The notes under the pieces are model-generated. The model had not been told where the DNA came from and searched no databases. It saw nothing but the letters and a program-made list of their open reading frames with translations. The position numbers were made by a program, and so were the translations under genes. From Bosea sp. RAC05 (GTDB taxonomy: Bacteria > Pseudomonadota > Alphaproteobacteria > Rhizobiales > Beijerinckiaceae), in assembly GCF_001713455.1 (NCBI RefSeq), contig NZ_CP016464.1, positions 309,501 through 373,500 on the forward strand: DNA of 64,000 bases, in the 5' to 3' direction. Positions 62,799-64,000 of this stretch are shown in pieces (the stretch's first letter is position 1; each line of letters begins with the position of its first letter).

Positions 62799-64000
62799 TC
62801 AGCCTTCGCGCCGCGCCAGTTCGAGCACGGTTTCGAGCAGCGCCCGGATCGCGATGCCGGCATCGGCCTCCGTCATGGCCTCCAGCGGGGAATGGCTGAT
62901 GCCCTTCTCGTTGCGCACGAACAGCATGGCGGAGGGACAGAGCGCCGCCATCGCCATCGCGTCATGCCCAGCGCCCGATGGCAGCCGCCGCGGCGCGGGA
63001 TTGACCCCCGTGCGGGCGATGCCGAGGCTGAGCGCGTCCTGCAAGGCCGGGTCCATCGGGACGGCGTCCGCCCTGGCATAGGGCGTGATGGTCAGCCCGA
63101 CGCCGCGCCGCTGCGCGATTTCCCCGAAGCGCGCCTCGATGGCGGCGGCCATCGCCGCCAGCGGCTCGTTGCGAGGACAGCGGATGTCGATCGTGAACGC
63201 GACGCTGCCCGGCACGACATTGGTTGCTCCGGGATCGACCTGGAAGACGCCGACTGTGCCGACGGCCTGCTCATAGGCGCTGGCGATCGCCTCGACGGCC
63301 AGCGCCATTTCGGCGCTCGCCGTCAGCGCATCCTTGCGCAGCGCCATCGGCACGGTGCCGGCATGGCCGGCCTCCCCCGCCACATAGATTCGGGCCTTTC
63401 GCTGGGCGTTGATCGCGGTGACGATGCCGACGGGCTCGTTCTCGACCTCGAGCACAGGGCCCTGCTCGATGTGCAGCTCGAGATAGGCGGTCACCGAGCC
63501 GCGCCTGCGTGCCAGCGCGGCGATGCCGGAGGGATCGCCGCCGAAGGCCAGCAGCGCATCGGACAGCCGCACACCCTCGGCGTCGCGCGCCTCCAGCCAG
63601 GCCAGATCGTAGTCGCCCGCCAGCGCCCCGGAGGTCGACAGATGCGTCGGGAAGCGGACATTCTCCTCGTCGCCGAAGGCCACGACCTCGAGCGCGAAGG
63701 GCAGGACGATGCCGGCGTCGCGCAGGGCCTGCGCCACCAGGATGCCGGCGACGACGCCGAGATTGCCGTCGAAGCGCCCGCCATCCTTCACCGTGTCGAT
63801 ATGGGAGCCGATCATGACGGAAGGACCGCCGGGAACCGGCCCCTCGCGCCGGCCCTGAACCGAGCCGGCCGCGTCGATGAAGGCGGTCAGACCCGCGACC
63901 TCCATCGCGCCCTTCGTCCACTCCGCGGCCTGCCGATGGGCGGGGGAGAGATAGAGCCGCGTCAGCTTGCCGGGTTCGTCGGAGAAGCGGTTGAGGCCTT
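62799..64000 (-). CDS. M20-family amidohydrolase (allantoate/N-carbamoyl-amino-acid hydrolase type), start outside window
   Basis: The frame is open from 62799 to the window edge, about 399 residues, the 5' end missing. The di-metal ligands are visible: SHIDTV (His/Asp), GDEENVRF (Glu), HIEQGPVLE (His). The visible N-terminal part reads [17 protein letters not shown], as in allantoate amidohydrolases and L-carbamoylases. Substrate class (allantoate, N-carbamoyl-amino acids or ureidoglycolate) is not resolved. An internal ATG at 63905 exists but homology extends upstream of it. Confidence 0.88.
   Translation of the reverse strand, partial: GLNRFSDEPGKLTRLYLSPAHRQAAEWTKGAMEVAGLTAFIDAAGSVQGRREGPVPGGPSVMIGSHIDTVKDGGRFDGNLGVVAGILVAQALRDAGIVLPFALEVVAFGDEENVRFPTHLSTSGALAGDYDLAWLEARDAEGVRLSDALLAFGGDPSGIAALARRRGSVTAYLELHIEQGPVLEVENEPVGIVTAINAQRKARIYVAGEAGHAGTVPMALRKDALTASAEMALAVEAIASAYEQAVGTVGVFQVDPGATNVVPGSVAFTIDIRCPRNEPLAAMAAAIEARFGEIAQRRGVGLTITPYARADAVPMDPALQDALSLGIARTGVNPAPRRLPSGAGHDAMAMAALCPSAMLFVRNEKGISHSPLEAMTEADAGIAIRALLETVLELARREG

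Overview
The window is chromosomal DNA of a GC-rich alphaproteobacterium, most probably a member of the Hyphomicrobiales (Rhizobiales). The evidence is gene order: hemE-hemJ-rho-mnmE-mnmG-rsmG-parA-parB on one side of an origin-like region and ppsR-maf-aroE-coaE-dnaQ-(TerC)-secB-tim44-mltA-smr on the other; rimP-nusA-ylxR-infB-rbfA-truB-rpsO-pnp; phoH-ybeY-corC-lnt-HTH-metK-trmB; and a C4-type 5-aminolevulinate synthase. A Bosea-like relative is my best guess from the mix of genes and intergenic repeats, but that is inference. No phage, insertion sequence, CRISPR array, tRNA or rRNA gene was found; this is core chromosome.

Layout. 1-4.5 kb: the end of lolA, xthA, a cyclic-nucleotide-binding protein co-directional with an OmpR-type regulator, a divergent L,D-transpeptidase, a VOC protein and YggS. 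4.6-8.8 kb: leuS-lptE-holA. 8.8-17.5 kb: a leftward block parB-parA-rsmG-mnmG-mnmE-rho-hemJ-hemE. 17,545-18,000: a non-coding 456 bp region with DnaA-box-like sites, a perfect CtrA-type TTAA-N7-TTAA site, a parS-like palindrome and an AT-rich stretch; this is the candidate oriC. 18.0-27.3 kb: mostly rightward genes (ppsR, maf, aroE, coaE, dnaQ, tim44, mltA, smr, a HTH gene, a PfkB kinase) with leftward terC and secB. 27.5-41.4 kb: the leftward translation and RNA-processing superoperon, with a large chemoreceptor gene placed between truB and rpsO. 41.7-51.5 kb: DUF2336 (+), then leftward trmB, metK, HTH, lnt, corC, ybeY, phoH, miaB. 51.5-57.7 kb: plsC, rimI, tsaB, a Nfu-type Fe-S protein, a universal stress protein, trpS, murJ. 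57.7-61.2 kb: a tightly overlapping hslV-membrane protein-GNAT-hslU operon. 61.5-64 kb: hemA and a truncated M20 amidohydrolase.

How the parts work together. The replication/segregation block is the centre of interest. ParA, ParB, a perfect parS inside rsmG (11,168), a 15/16 parS in the origin region (17,757) and a weaker copy (28,266) lie within about 20 kb, and gene direction switches at the origin as expected for divergent replication forks. The rimP-nusA operon is preceded by a good sigma-70-type promoter and, about 40 bp downstream, an intrinsic terminator, suggesting attenuation or a short RNA. Envelope functions recur (LolA, LptE, L,D-transpeptidase, MltA, Lnt, MurJ, an OmpR-type regulator). 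Three unrelated families of intergenic inverted repeats are present, at 3.8, 27.3 and 61.4 kb.

I did not find a clearly undescribed multi-gene system. The best leads are regulatory: the origin architecture, the coding-embedded parS beside two tandem DnaA-box-like sequences, and the rimP leader.
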